DNA from: Caldilineales bacterium
GTDB lineage: Bacteria > Chloroflexota > Anaerolineae > JAAEKA01
DNA length: 32,111 nt
Direction of reading: 5' to 3'
NCBI GenBank assembly: GCA_025055015.1
Contig: JANWYQ010000234.1
Span: forward strand, 1 to 32,111
Shown here: positions 1 through 7,239 of the stretch, one piece after another
How the letters are laid out: each line of letters opens with the position of its first letter
Numbering within the stretch: the stretch's first letter is position 1
Notes under the pieces: generated by a model
The model's input: the letters and a program-made list of their open reading frames with translations, nothing else
The model's database searches: none
Told to the model about the DNA's origin: nothing
Made by a program: the position numbers and the translations under genes

Positions 1-387
1 CACCGCCGAGATCATGGTGTCCCAGGAGGTGATGTTCCACTCCACCCGACAGTTCAGGCGGCGGCAGATCTCCTCCGTGGCGTCGTACTCCCAACCCATC
101 GCCTTCCCCGTCCGCGGGTCCACGAAGTTCAACGGCACGTACGCGTTCTCCGTCACCGCCCGCACCACCCGACCACCCAGATCAGGCAGCTGACCAGGGG
201 CTGCAGCGGGGGGAGCTGGCTCAGTGGGGACGGTAGTCGGCGCCGGCGCCTGAGGGGTTGGGGTGTCGGTCGCCTGCGGCGCGGCCGTGGGCGCAGGCGT
301 GGCGGCAGGCGCAGCCGGCCCCGCGCAGGCAGCAATTAAGAGGCTAAGAACAAGAAACAAGGCAAACAGAGAAGATAGCCGCAACAT
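1..387 (-). CDS. Lipoprotein solute-binding protein, family 3 (5' part only)
   Basis: This is the first 129 codons of a gene that runs off the left edge. It starts at ATG 387-385 behind a near-perfect ribosome site (AAGGAGG, about 397-403). The product opens with a lipoprotein signal peptide: MLRL, a hydrophobic stretch, then lipobox L-I-A-A-C with the modified Cys at residue 21. A linker of about 45 residues rich in Pro, Ala and Thr follows. The mature domain then begins with GRVVRAVTENAYVPLNFVD and continues through a G-W-E-Y-D segment to I-C-R-R-L-N-C and T-S-W-D-T-M-I. That pattern is typical of periplasmic-type amino-acid-binding proteins of SBP family 3, so the protein probably captures amino acids or similar small solutes for an ABC importer. 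The permease and ATPase would lie to the left and are not visible. Substrate is unknown. Confidence 0.85.
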   Translation of the reverse strand, partial: MLRLSSLFALFLVLSLLIAACAGPAAPAATPAPTAAPQATDTPTPQAPAPTTVPTEPAPPAAAPGQLPDLGGRVVRAVTENAYVPLNFVDPRTGKAMGWEYDATEEICRRLNCRVEWNITSWDTMISAV

Positions 388-490
388 AAACAACCTCCTT
401 GGCACGCAATACTGCCGGCTACGGCCTCGACGCCACACGGGTAAGCCGAGGCCACCGGCGAAAGCCTCGCAATCCGGCCTCAAACCTTTA
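388..490 (-). promoter_or_regulatory. Structured leader of the solute-binding-protein gene
   Basis: The 5' leader of the downstream minus-strand lipoprotein gene holds four short complementary segments. In plus coordinates they are GGCCTCG 423-429, CGAGGCC 447-453, GCCTCG 464-469 and GGCCTC 476-481. The segment at 447-453 can pair with any of the other three, so mutually exclusive hairpins are possible just upstream of the ribosome site. This resembles an attenuator or riboswitch layout, but I recognise no known class. I saw no convincing promoter. Confidence 0.35.
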
Positions 491-513
491 GGCGGGCTCG
501 CCGAAAACCCGCC
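491..513 (-). terminator. GC-rich hairpin after the coiled-coil membrane protein gene
   Basis: GGCGGG (491-496) pairs with CCCGCC (508-513) around an 11-nt loop, about 35 nt beyond the stop codon of the minus-strand gene ending at 547. No U-run follows, so termination is only a possibility. Confidence 0.3.
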
Positions 514-546
514 GGCGAACGCCGCGACTCCGCATGGAACGCACCC

Positions 547-1404
547 TCAACGGCTGCTGTCGTCCTCCGCTGCGGCGGGCACAGCCACGGGGGCCGGCTG
601 TGGTCGCGGGCCACGCAGCCACTCCCACCCCTTCAGCAGGGCCAGGAACTGCACCACCGCCAGCCAGAACGCAAAGAAGGTGATCACCGCCGGCACAGTG
701 GTCACCAGCGCCGGCACGAAGCCCTGCAGGGTCTCGATCAGCCGCACGTAGTCGCCCAGCAGCTTCTGGTAGGCCTGAGCCATCGTCTGCGCGCTGGTCA
801 AGTTGGCGTCCACCAGGGCGATAGACTCGCCCATCCGGTTGAGGCTCACGGCCAGGTCAGGCAGCGTACCGGCCACCGGCTCCAGCTGCGTGCCCAAGGC
901 CTCCAGGGCCTCCGGCATCCCCTCCAAGCTCCTGCCCACCGTTGACAGGGTGTTGCCCAAGGAGTTCTCCGGCCGATACTGGATACCCAGCAGGGGAATG
1001 GCTGCCAACGCCTCCAGGGTGCCGTCCACCGTCTTGGCGCTGCTGCCTGCCACCTCCAGCGCCTGTTGAGCTGAGCGCAGGGTCTGAGGCATCTGCTCGG
1101 CCAGCATAGACGAGGTAGCCTCCAGGGCAGGGCCAGCCGTCTCAACGGTTGCGCTCAGGCTTTGGAAGGCGGCTTGCGAAGCCTGCACGTTTGCCTTGGC
1201 CGTCTCCAGGGTCTCATCCACTACCACCAGGGTCTGGTCGGTGGACTGCAGCGTCCGCTTGGCCAGCGTCAAACCGCTGTCCACCCCCTGAGCCAGTGGC
1301 TTACGGAAGTTCCACACCCCGACAGTGATGACCACCGTGCCGATCAGGCTGACCAAAGAAACAATAACCAGCAAGAGACCGAGAATGCGTTTGAGGAAAG
1401 ACAC
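547..1404 (-). CDS. Two-pass membrane protein with long helical extracytoplasmic region, unknown function
   Basis: I do not recognise a named family for this 285-residue protein. Residues 8-30 form a strong membrane segment after a short Lys/Arg start. Residues about 40-225 are Ala-, Leu-, Thr- and Gln-rich with few prolines and look like amphipathic helices or coiled coil, interrupted near 135-150. A second membrane segment covers about 231-257, and a Pro/Ala-rich tail ends in acidic residues. The layout suggests a membrane-anchored spacer or scaffold with both ends in the cytoplasm. The start is GTG 1404-1402, chosen because an AGGAGG ribosome site (about 1411-1416) lies six bases upstream. 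A perfect TATAAT lies 60 nt upstream on the same strand. The solute-binding-protein gene follows 159 nt downstream, so co-transcription is possible. Confidence 0.7.
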   Translation of the reverse strand: MSFLKRILGLLLVIVSLVSLIGTVVITVGVWNFRKPLAQGVDSGLTLAKRTLQSTDQTLVVVDETLETAKANVQASQAAFQSLSATVETAGPALEATSSMLAEQMPQTLRSAQQALEVAGSSAKTVDGTLEALAAIPLLGIQYRPENSLGNTLSTVGRSLEGMPEALEALGTQLEPVAGTLPDLAVSLNRMGESIALVDANLTSAQTMAQAYQKLLGDYVRLIETLQGFVPALVTTVPAVITFFAFWLAVVQFLALLKGWEWLRGPRPQPAPVAVPAAAEDDSSR

Positions 1405-1456
1405 AGATCGCCTCCTGAAGGGTAAAACCGAGAGAGCAGCGCCGGAGCCTGCGCGG

Positions 1457-1469
1457 TGGCCGGATTATA
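1457..1469 (-). promoter_or_regulatory. Probable -10 element for the coiled-coil membrane protein gene
   Basis: A perfect TATAAT on the minus strand (1464-1469) puts a start site near 1457, about 53 nt before the GTG at 1404. The -35 region is weak. It is divergent from the promoter at 1535-1543. Confidence 0.5.
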
Positions 1470-1534
1470 CCCCCTTTCCCTTCAGCGCCGAAACTGAAAG
1501 GAAACCTGCGCAGCTAGGGCTCCGCCGACGATTG

Positions 1535-1543
1535 TGCTATACT
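1535..1543 (+). promoter_or_regulatory. Extended -10 promoter for the DRG-like GTPase gene
   Basis: TGCTATACT matches the extended -10 form TGnTATAAT with one change. It would start transcription near 1550, about 68 nt before ATG 1618. The same TGC-TATA arrangement occurs before the LuxR gene at 12479-12487. Confidence 0.45.
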
Positions 1544-1617
1544 GAGGGCGGACATTAGGCCGCGAGCCGCCCACCGGCGACCGCATGGCCACTCCCATCT
1601 GGTCCAGGTTGCCCGCC

Positions 1618-2604
1618 ATGCCGGCCAATCTTCCCCCAGAGTACTACGACGTCGAGGAGCGCTACCGCGCTGCAGTCACGCCTGAGGAAAAGGCCGCCCT
1701 GCTGGAGGAGATGCTCAGCGTCATCCCCAAGCACAAGGGCACCGACCACCTGCGGGCCGACCTGCGGCGCAAGCTGGCGCAGCTGAAGGCGGCCGCACAG
1801 GCGCGCAAGGGGGCCGGCCGCCAGGCCTCCGCGTTTCACATCGAGCGGGAGGGCGCCGGCCAGGTGGCCATTGTCGGCTGCACCAACGTGGGCAAGTCGG
1901 CGCTGGTGGCCGCGCTGACCAAGGCCACGCCCGCCGTCTCCGAGGCGCCTTACACCACCTGGACCCCCACCCCCGGCATGATGACCTTCGAGAACGTGCA
2001 GATCCAGCTGGTGGACACGCCGCCGCTGAGCCGGGAGTTCGTCGAGCCGGAGCTGTTCAACCTGATCCGCCGCGCCGACCTGGTGGCTATCGTGGTGGAC
2101 CTGCAGGCGGATCCCCTGCAGCAGTTCGAGGACGCCTTGGCCCTGCTGGAGGAGCACCGCATCCTGCCGGAGCAGCGCCGCGCCGCCGTCGCCGAGCCCC
2201 GCCGCTACACCTTCAAGCGCATGATGGCCGTGGCCAACAAGGCCGACGACGACGACCTGGAGGCCGACGCCCAGGTCTTCTGCGAGCTGGCCTGCCCCGG
2301 CTGGCCGCTGGCGACCATCTCCGTGGCCCGCGGCCGTGGGCTGGAGGCCTTCAAGCAGCTGGTCTTCGACCAGCTCGGCGTCATGCGCATCTACGCCAAG
2401 CCGCCGGGCCGGGAGCCCGACTTCACCGCGCCCTTTGTGCTGAAACGGGGGAGCACCGTGGAGGACTTCGCCGGCAAGGTGCACAAGGACTTTGTGGAGC
2501 ACCTGAAGGCGGCCCGCGTCTGGGGCCACGGCGTCCACGACGGCCAGCTGGTGGGCCGCGACCATGTGCTCCACGACGGCGACATCGTGGAGCTGCGCAT
2601 CTAG
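1618..2604 (+). CDS. DRG/OBG-like GTPase with C-terminal TGS domain
   Basis: This is a 328-residue P-loop GTPase of the DRG/Rbg-like group. Visible motifs are G1 GCTNVGKS (87-94), G3 D-T-P-P (133-136; the family usually has DTPG) and G4 N-K-A-D (207-210). A TGS domain at about 260-328 ends in HDGDIVELRI. The N-terminal part (about 10-80) is a charged helical region, as in DRG proteins. Such GTPases bind ribosomes or tRNA-related partners in the cytoplasm; the bacterial members are poorly characterised. I prefer ATG 1618 (MPANLPPEYY...) because related proteins, as I recall them, begin at this point. ATG 1585 would add 11 residues, and neither has a strong ribosome site. The gene stands alone, convergent with the oxidoreductase gene only 7 nt away, and both stop codons touch a palindrome (2603-2612). 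Confidence 0.88.
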   Translation: MPANLPPEYYDVEERYRAAVTPEEKAALLEEMLSVIPKHKGTDHLRADLRRKLAQLKAAAQARKGAGRQASAFHIEREGAGQVAIVGCTNVGKSALVAALTKATPAVSEAPYTTWTPTPGMMTFENVQIQLVDTPPLSREFVEPELFNLIRRADLVAIVVDLQADPLQQFEDALALLEEHRILPEQRRAAVAEPRRYTFKRMMAVANKADDDDLEADAQVFCELACPGWPLATISVARGRGLEAFKQLVFDQLGVMRIYAKPPGREPDFTAPFVLKRGSTVEDFAGKVHKDFVEHLKAARVWGHGVHDGQLVGRDHVLHDGDIVELRI

Positions 2605-2611
2605 CTGCAGC

Positions 2612-3643
2612 TCAGATGGTCAGCACCACCTTGCCGAACTGCCGGCGGTCTGCCAGGTAGCGATGCGCGTCGGCCGCCTGCTCCAGGGGGAAGGTGCGGT
2701 CAATCACCGGCTGGAGCTTGCCCTCCACCACCAGGGGGAGCACCTGCATCAGCTCGCCGTAGGTGGCGCCGAAGGAGCCGATCAGGCTGAGCTGCTTGCC
2801 GAAGAGGGACCACAGGTCGGTCTCCCCCCAGCGGCCGGTGGTGGAGCCGCAGGTCACGATGCGGCCCATGGGCGCCAGCGCGGCCACGCTCTGCTTCCAC
2901 GTGTCTGCGCCCACGTGCTCGATCACCAGGTCCACCCCGCGGCCGTCGGTCAGCTTGCGCGCGCGGCGGTCGAAGCGCTCCTGGGTGTAGTTGATCACCT
3001 CGTCCGCGCCCAGCGCCTTGGCCTTCTCCAGCTTCTCGTCGGTGGAGGCAGTGGCGATGACGCGACAGCCGAAGAGCTTGGCCACCTGGATGGCCGCAGA
3101 CCCCACCACCGAGCCCGCGGCCAGGATCAGCACCGTCTCGCCCGGCTGCACCCGGCCGCGCGTCACCAACATGTGCCACGCGGTGCCGAAGGCCACGGTG
3201 AACGCAGCCGCCTGCTCGTAGCTCATCTGCGGAGGGAGCACCAGGATGTTGCGGTCGGGCACGGCCAGCAGCTCGGCGTAGCCGCCGTGCCGCGTGCGGC
3301 CCAGCACCTGCATGTGTGGGCACAGGTTCTCCAGCCCGCGGCGACACCACTCGCAGCGGCCGCACGCAATGTGGGGCGGCGGCAGCACCCGGTCGCCCAC
3401 CCGCACGCCGGTGACTCGCTCGCCCACGGCCACCACGTCGCCGGCCGCCTCCATGCCCAGGATGTGGGGCAAGGGCGGCCGCACCCCCTGCTCCCCCTCG
3501 CGCGTGAAGAGGTCCAGGTGGTTCATGCCGCAGGCCCGCACCCGGATCAACACCTCCTCCGGCCCGATCACCGGGTCGGGGAAGTCCGTCTCGTAGCTCA
3601 ACACCTCCGGCCCGCCTCGCCGGCGCATCACCACGGCGCGCAT
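2612..3643 (-). CDS. Zinc-type MDR alcohol dehydrogenase / quinone oxidoreductase-like protein
   Basis: This 343-residue medium-chain dehydrogenase/reductase has a GroES-like N-terminal catalytic domain and a Rossmann domain from about residue 150. A structural-zinc loop is intact: Cys94, Cys97, Cys100 and Cys108, with the 3-3-8 spacing of classical alcohol dehydrogenases. Cys38 occupies the first catalytic-zinc position, but the usual G-H-E motif reads G-M-E (63-65), so His is replaced by Met. The nucleotide-binding loop is AAGSVVGSAA rather than a plain GxGxxG. These features place it between true zinc alcohol dehydrogenases and zinc-free quinone reductases, so the substrate cannot be assigned; it would use NAD(P)H in the cytoplasm. 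It is the last gene of a five-gene minus-strand operon, starting 10 nt after the receiver/DUF309 gene. Confidence 0.87.
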   Translation of the reverse strand: MRAVVMRRRGGPEVLSYETDFPDPVIGPEEVLIRVRACGMNHLDLFTREGEQGVRPPLPHILGMEAAGDVVAVGERVTGVRVGDRVLPPPHIACGRCEWCRRGLENLCPHMQVLGRTRHGGYAELLAVPDRNILVLPPQMSYEQAAAFTVAFGTAWHMLVTRGRVQPGETVLILAAGSVVGSAAIQVAKLFGCRVIATASTDEKLEKAKALGADEVINYTQERFDRRARKLTDGRGVDLVIEHVGADTWKQSVAALAPMGRIVTCGSTTGRWGETDLWSLFGKQLSLIGSFGATYGELMQVLPLVVEGKLQPVIDRTFPLEQAADAHRYLADRRQFGKVVLTI

Positions 3644-3653
3644 GGGTAGGTAG

Positions 3654-4481
3654 TTACCCTTTCCCTGATTTCCCTTCCTCTGCCACCAACCGCAGCTTCA
3701 CCTGGCGCAGCTTCTCCTGGTCGAACTCGGCCATCCGCTCCGGCCCCAGGGCCACCAGCTCGTCGTGGATCGCGCGGGCTGCGGCGCGCAGGCCGGCCAC
3801 GTCCAACGTCTGGCAGACGGGCGGCAGGTTTTGCAGGCGGGGCAGCCCGCGCCGCAGCATCTTGACCGCGCCGCGGTAGTTGCCCTCCTGGATGTGGTGG
3901 AAGGCCACGCCGATCTGCAGGATGCCCTGGTAGAGGTCGCGGATGGGCCGGGGGTCCGCCATCCAGTGTTTCTCGAAGACGTCGTGCTGGCGGTAGAACT
4001 CGCCCGCGTTGAACAGCGCCACTCCCTCCAGGAAGGCCGGCGCCGGGCGGTCGTCCCACCCTTCCGGGTAGACCACGGGCGGCTCGATGTGTCGGCGCAC
4101 CAGGTCGGGCAGCTCCTCCACGAAGCGCGAGCGGGCCCACACGTGGTCGCAGCCGGCCTGCCGGGCCGCCTTCAGCGTCTCCGTGTCCATGTGGCTGCCG
4201 AAGGCGTAGATCGGGATGCGCTTGGACTGGGGCAGCGCCTTGGCGCGGCGCACCTCGGGGTGCCACTGGTCGGCGGGCAGGGCGTGGACGTCAATCAGGA
4301 TGAGCACCGGCCAACGCTCCAGCCCGTGGCGAAACTCCTCGGCCGAGGCTGCCAACACCGGCTCGCCCCCTTGCTGCCGCACCACATCCGCGATGCGGAC
4401 GGAGAAGTAGAGGTCTGTCACCAGGGCCAGCACAGGCGGTCGGGCATGAGAGGCATGGGAGGAAACGCTGCTCGACATCAT
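3654..4481 (-). CDS. Receiver-like domain fused to DUF309
   Basis: The product is 275 residues. Residues about 15-125 have the beta-alpha pattern of a response-regulator receiver, with one early Asp in V-T-D-L-Y and an Asp at the end of the third strand (I-L-I-D-V-H). The conserved Lys of strand five appears to be replaced (A-R-S-R-F), so phosphorylation is doubtful. Residues about 145-215 match DUF309: L-E-G-V-A-L-F-N-A-G-E-F-Y, then a H-D-V-F-E-K-H-W segment and Y-Q-G-I-L-Q-I-G-V-A-F-H-H. DUF309 is a helical domain whose function is unsettled. The start is ATG 4481 (a second ATG follows directly). It overlaps the thioesterase stop codon as ATGA, which suggests translational coupling. A longer reading frame continues upstream, but it is antisense-type noise over the thioesterase gene. 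Confidence 0.78.
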   Translation of the reverse strand: MMSSSVSSHASHARPPVLALVTDLYFSVRIADVVRQQGGEPVLAASAEEFRHGLERWPVLILIDVHALPADQWHPEVRRAKALPQSKRIPIYAFGSHMDTETLKAARQAGCDHVWARSRFVEELPDLVRRHIEPPVVYPEGWDDRPAPAFLEGVALFNAGEFYRQHDVFEKHWMADPRPIRDLYQGILQIGVAFHHIQEGNYRGAVKMLRRGLPRLQNLPPVCQTLDVAGLRAAARAIHDELVALGPERMAEFDQEKLRQVKLRLVAEEGKSGKG

Positions 4482-5353
4482 GCTACCCTCTGCACAGCTG
4501 TCAACGCCTCCAGCAGAGCTGCCGGGATAGGCACGCGGCGACGAGTAAGGGGGTGCACGCAGCCCCACGCAGTGCGCGCCTGGGCCAACACCTCGCCGTC
4601 GGCCTGCCGGCGGACGACGGTGTGGCGCAGCGCCGTCTCCGGCGCAGCGCTCACCAGCCAGGTGGTCACGGCCAGCTCTTCGTCGGGCAGCGCCTGCTGG
4701 CGGTACTCGATGTGGTGCTGGTGGGCGGCCAGCGCCACCTCTGCTTCCACCAGCCGCGCCGTCGGCCAGCCGCAGGCCGCCAGGTGGCGTCGGGCCGCCT
4801 CCTCCACGTAGTCCAGGTAGGCGGCGTTGTTGACATGGCCGGCGCTGTCCAGATCGCGCCACTCCACCCGACGGCGATGGGTGTACGCGTCGGCGGGCGG
4901 CTCGGCCGAGGGAAAGCGGGGCCGCGGGTCGGGCGTGTCCGCGTAGCCCTCGGGGAAGAAGGCTGCCACCATCTCCGGCGGGATGGCGGCCGGCCGTCCT
5001 GTGGCCGTCTCCAGGAAAGCCCAGTCGGTGACCGCCGTGGCGACCAAGGCGCCGGTGTCGGCGTGGCGCAGCTCGTAGGCGCGGCGGGAGCGCACGCGAC
5101 GGAAGTCGGCCACCCAGGTGCGCACCGTCACCGCCTCCTCCAGGCGCAGCTCGCCGTGCAGGTCCAACAGGGTCTCGCGGATCAGCCAGATGCGACCCAA
5201 GGCCAGGTAGCGAGCTCGGTCGTAGCCTGCGGCGGCGGAGGCGTCGTAGGCCGCGGTCTCCATGTAGCGCAGGAGGTTGGCGTCGCGCACGACGCCGTGG
5301 ATGTCGCACTCGGCAGCGCGCACGCGGAAGGTGCGCTCGTGAACTCGGGGCAT
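4478..5353 (-). CDS. Double-hotdog acyl thioesterase
   Basis: This 291-residue protein contains two hotdog domains in tandem. The first carries A-E-C-D-I-H-G (Asp17) and the second carries R-D-L-D-S-A-G-H-V-N-N-A (Asp169, His173, Asn175), each followed by the long central helix typical of 4-hydroxybenzoyl-CoA/YbgC-type and acyl-ACP thioesterases. Bacterial acyl-ACP thioesterases have just this two-domain form. It would hydrolyse an acyl-CoA or acyl-ACP thioester in the cytoplasm. The neighbouring MDR oxidoreductase and the acyl-CoA synthetase upstream fit acyl-chain metabolism. It starts 36 nt after the VOC gene and overlaps the next gene by 4 nt. Chain length and carrier specificity cannot be read from sequence. 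Confidence 0.85.
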   Translation of the reverse strand: MPRVHERTFRVRAAECDIHGVVRDANLLRYMETAAYDASAAAGYDRARYLALGRIWLIRETLLDLHGELRLEEAVTVRTWVADFRRVRSRRAYELRHADTGALVATAVTDWAFLETATGRPAAIPPEMVAAFFPEGYADTPDPRPRFPSAEPPADAYTHRRRVEWRDLDSAGHVNNAAYLDYVEEAARRHLAACGWPTARLVEAEVALAAHQHHIEYRQQALPDEELAVTTWLVSAAPETALRHTVVRRQADGEVLAQARTAWGCVHPLTRRRVPIPAALLEALTAVQRVA

Positions 5354-5389
5354 AGGCAGGGCGTGGCGAGCATGCGGCGAGCCCGCGGG

Positions 5390-5752
5390 CTACTCGAAGC
5401 GTTGGATCTCCAAAAGGTAGCCGTTGGGATCGCGCAAGAAGCAGTGGTAGATGCGGTAGGTGGGGTTGTAGGTGGGCGGCTTCTCGAAGGCCACCCCGCG
5501 GCGGCTCAGGTGGTCGTACCAGGCGTCCACCTCGTCGGTCACTAGGGTCACGGTCACGCCCTGGGGCCGGTCTGGCGCCGCAGCGCGCTGACAGAAGCCC
5601 AGGTAGCCATCGCGGCTGACCCGGTAGATGCGGCAGTCGCCCTGGTCCACGGCCAGGGGCAGGCCCAGGACCTCCTCGTAGAAGCGGGCGGTCTGGGCCA
5701 GGTCGCGGGTGTAGAGGAAGGTGATCTGCTGGTCAACGGGTAAGGTGGGCAT
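5390..5752 (-). CDS. VOC (glyoxalase/dioxygenase superfamily) protein
   Basis: This 120-residue protein has the two beta-alpha-beta-beta-beta modules of the vicinal oxygen chelate fold. The first module opens with ITFLYTRDLAQTARFYEEV and G-L-P-L. The second holds V-D-A-W-Y-D-H-L-S-R-R-G-V and ends with the signature F-L-R-D-P-N-G-Y-L-L-E-I-Q, whose Glu is the usual last metal ligand. The first ligand position appears to be Tyr rather than His, so metal use is uncertain. Members include glyoxalase I, fosfomycin/bleomycin resistance proteins and ring-cleavage dioxygenases; none can be chosen here. It lies directly after the MFS gene (9-nt gap), which would fit detoxification or export of one compound, but that is inference. 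Confidence 0.85.
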   Translation of the reverse strand: MPTLPVDQQITFLYTRDLAQTARFYEEVLGLPLAVDQGDCRIYRVSRDGYLGFCQRAAAPDRPQGVTVTLVTDEVDAWYDHLSRRGVAFEKPPTYNPTYRIYHCFLRDPNGYLLEIQRFE

Positions 5753-5761
5753 GGCCTTAGC

Positions 5762-7099
5762 TCACGTCGCCTTGGTTTGGGCCTGCAGCCGTCGCGGCTC
5801 CCGGACGCCCCAGATCAGCGCAGCCAGGCCGACCAGGGTCAGCGCCGTGCCGACGGCGAAGAGCAGGTTGTAGCTGCGGCTGGCCAGCCAGGCGCCCAGC
5901 AACGGGCTGACGATGCCCATGAGCCCCATGGCCGTGTTGATCATGCCGACGTAGGTGGGGCGCAGGTGGGGCGCCGAGAACTCCAGCGCGATCATGGTGC
6001 CCGAGACCACCGCGGCGCCCAACGCCCCGCCCAGCAGCAGGAAGACCGCGTAGTACCAGGCCGGAGCCGGGGACAGCCACGCCAAGCCATAGCCGGCCGC
6101 GGCGGCCACCACGCCGAGGGTGTAGGGCAGCTTGTGGCCCACCCGATCGGCCACGAAGCCCGCCGCCAGGGTGCCCACCGCCTGGCCCAACATGAAGGCC
6201 GTGGTGTACAGCCCGACCACGCCGTCGGGCACGCTCCATCGGTTCACTGCGGCCACGGTGACGAAGCCGCCGCCCATGCCGCCCAGCACCACCAGCAGGC
6301 GAGCCACCAGGAAGCGGCGGAAGTTGCCGTCCTCGCGCAGGATGGTGCGCAGGCTGCGCCAGAACTGCTGGCCGTTCTGGCGCGGGGCAGCCGGCGGCTG
6401 CGCCGGCTCCCGCGTCAAGGCCAGGAAGACCCAGCTTGCGGTGATGAACAGGGCCGCCAGGCCAAAGGTCGCCACGAAGTTGCCCGGAAAGGCTAGCGCC
6501 GCCAGCAGCCAGGCGCTGAAGGCGGCTCCCAGGGTGCCGCTGGTGTTGCCGACGAAGGTGGTCAGGCCGAAAAAGCGGCCGCGGCGGTTGACGGGGAACA
6601 CCCGCGCCAGCATGTCCTGCCAGGCGGTAGCCACCAAGCCGGCGCCCAGCGCGTGGCCGGCGTAGCCCAGGAAGAAGAGCGCCAAGGCCAGGCCGGGCGA
6701 GCGGCTAGCCACCAGGGCGGCCAAGGGCAGCAGCCACACCGGCAGCCGCTCGGTGAAGAACCCCAGGTTGACCACCACCGGCTTCATGCGCGGCAGCCGC
6801 TGCACCCAGTGGGCCGTGAAGAGCTGCGGCAGGAACCAGCCGCTGTTGGCGATGATGCTGATCAGGCCGATGGCCAGCTGGCTGGTGGTGAGCTTGCTCA
6901 CGAACAGCGGCATGATGGTGGCGCTGGACATGAAGCTGAGCCCCAGCCAGAAGACAGCGCCGTCCAAGAGGTTGACGCTGAAGTTCCAGCGGTAGTGGCG
7001 CTCCACCTCGGCGCGGATCTCCTCCTCCGAGCGGGCAGGGATCGGCCGGTCCACTACCAGCAGCCACCGGATGAACGAACGCAGGCGAAGGTTGACCAT
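5762..7099 (-). CDS. Major facilitator superfamily transporter
   Basis: The product is 445 residues with about twelve hydrophobic segments beginning near residue 45, after a cytoplasmic N-terminus containing S-E-E-E-I-R-A-E-V-E-R-H-Y. A central charged loop near residues 225-250 separates two six-helix halves. F-V-A-D-R-V-G-H-K in the second half corresponds to the MFS motif between helices 8 and 9. It is a proton- or solute-coupled inner-membrane carrier; substrate unknown. It is the first gene of a five-gene minus-strand operon (MFS, VOC, thioesterase, receiver/DUF309, oxidoreductase) and lies just past the terminator of the acyl-CoA synthetase gene. No clear ribosome site precedes ATG 7099, so a slightly different start is possible. 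Confidence 0.85.
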   Translation of the reverse strand: MVNLRLRSFIRWLLVVDRPIPARSEEEIRAEVERHYRWNFSVNLLDGAVFWLGLSFMSSATIMPLFVSKLTTSQLAIGLISIIANSGWFLPQLFTAHWVQRLPRMKPVVVNLGFFTERLPVWLLPLAALVASRSPGLALALFFLGYAGHALGAGLVATAWQDMLARVFPVNRRGRFFGLTTFVGNTSGTLGAAFSAWLLAALAFPGNFVATFGLAALFITASWVFLALTREPAQPPAAPRQNGQQFWRSLRTILREDGNFRRFLVARLLVVLGGMGGGFVTVAAVNRWSVPDGVVGLYTTAFMLGQAVGTLAAGFVADRVGHKLPYTLGVVAAAAGYGLAWLSPAPAWYYAVFLLLGGALGAAVVSGTMIALEFSAPHLRPTYVGMINTAMGLMGIVSPLLGAWLASRSYNLLFAVGTALTLVGLAALIWGVREPRRLQAQTKAT

Positions 7100-7115
7100 A
7101 GAAAAGCTGTTGACA

Positions 7116-7171
7116 ACAAAAAGCGTGATCCGTGATCAGGCGCTGCGCGCCGCGGGGACAGATCACGCTTT
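7116..7171 (-). terminator. Rho-independent terminator of the acyl-CoA synthetase gene
   Basis: AAAGCGTGATC (7120-7130) and GATCACGCTTT (7161-7171) form a perfect 11-bp stem with a 30-nt loop that can fold further. In minus-strand RNA the stem is followed by UUUUUGUUGU. It lies between the synthetase stop (7240) and the MFS start (7099). Confidence 0.7.
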
Positions 7172-7183
7172 CTGGTTGGTTGT

Positions 7184-7217
7184 GCGCGAGCCTCCCACCA
7201 GGTCGGGAGGCTCGCGC
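7184..7217 (-). terminator. Second perfect hairpin after the acyl-CoA synthetase gene
   Basis: GCGCGAGCCTCCC (7184-7196) pairs perfectly with GGGAGGCTCGCGC (7205-7217), a 13-bp GC-rich stem with an 8-nt loop. No U-run follows, so it may protect the mRNA 3' end or form a tandem terminator with the hairpin at 7116-7171. Confidence 0.5.
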
Positions 7218-7239
7218 TGTAGCTCAGCCGAAGGCCGGC

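Noticed and set aside
421-520. Plus-strand resemblance to a cyclic-di-GMP-I riboswitch (GGGTAAGCC ... GCGAAAGCC ... GGCCTCAAACC)
   Set aside because: The conserved GCAAAGCC core is missing and no plus-strand gene follows; the nearest gene is on the minus strand.
263-751. Open plus-strand frame of 162 codons
   Set aside because: It overlaps the lipoprotein start, its leader and the coiled-coil gene in antisense; composition is Arg/Ala/Pro-rich, typical of shadow frames in GC-rich DNA.
2603-2612. Palindrome AGCTGCAGCT between convergent genes as a terminator
   Set aside because: Only 10 nt with no loop or U-run; likely chance overlap of two stop regions.
4482-5309. Upstream extension of the receiver/DUF309 frame to 551 codons
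   Set aside because: The added part is antiparallel-type shadow sequence over the thioesterase gene, low in recognisable motifs. The ATGA overlap start at 4481 is far better.
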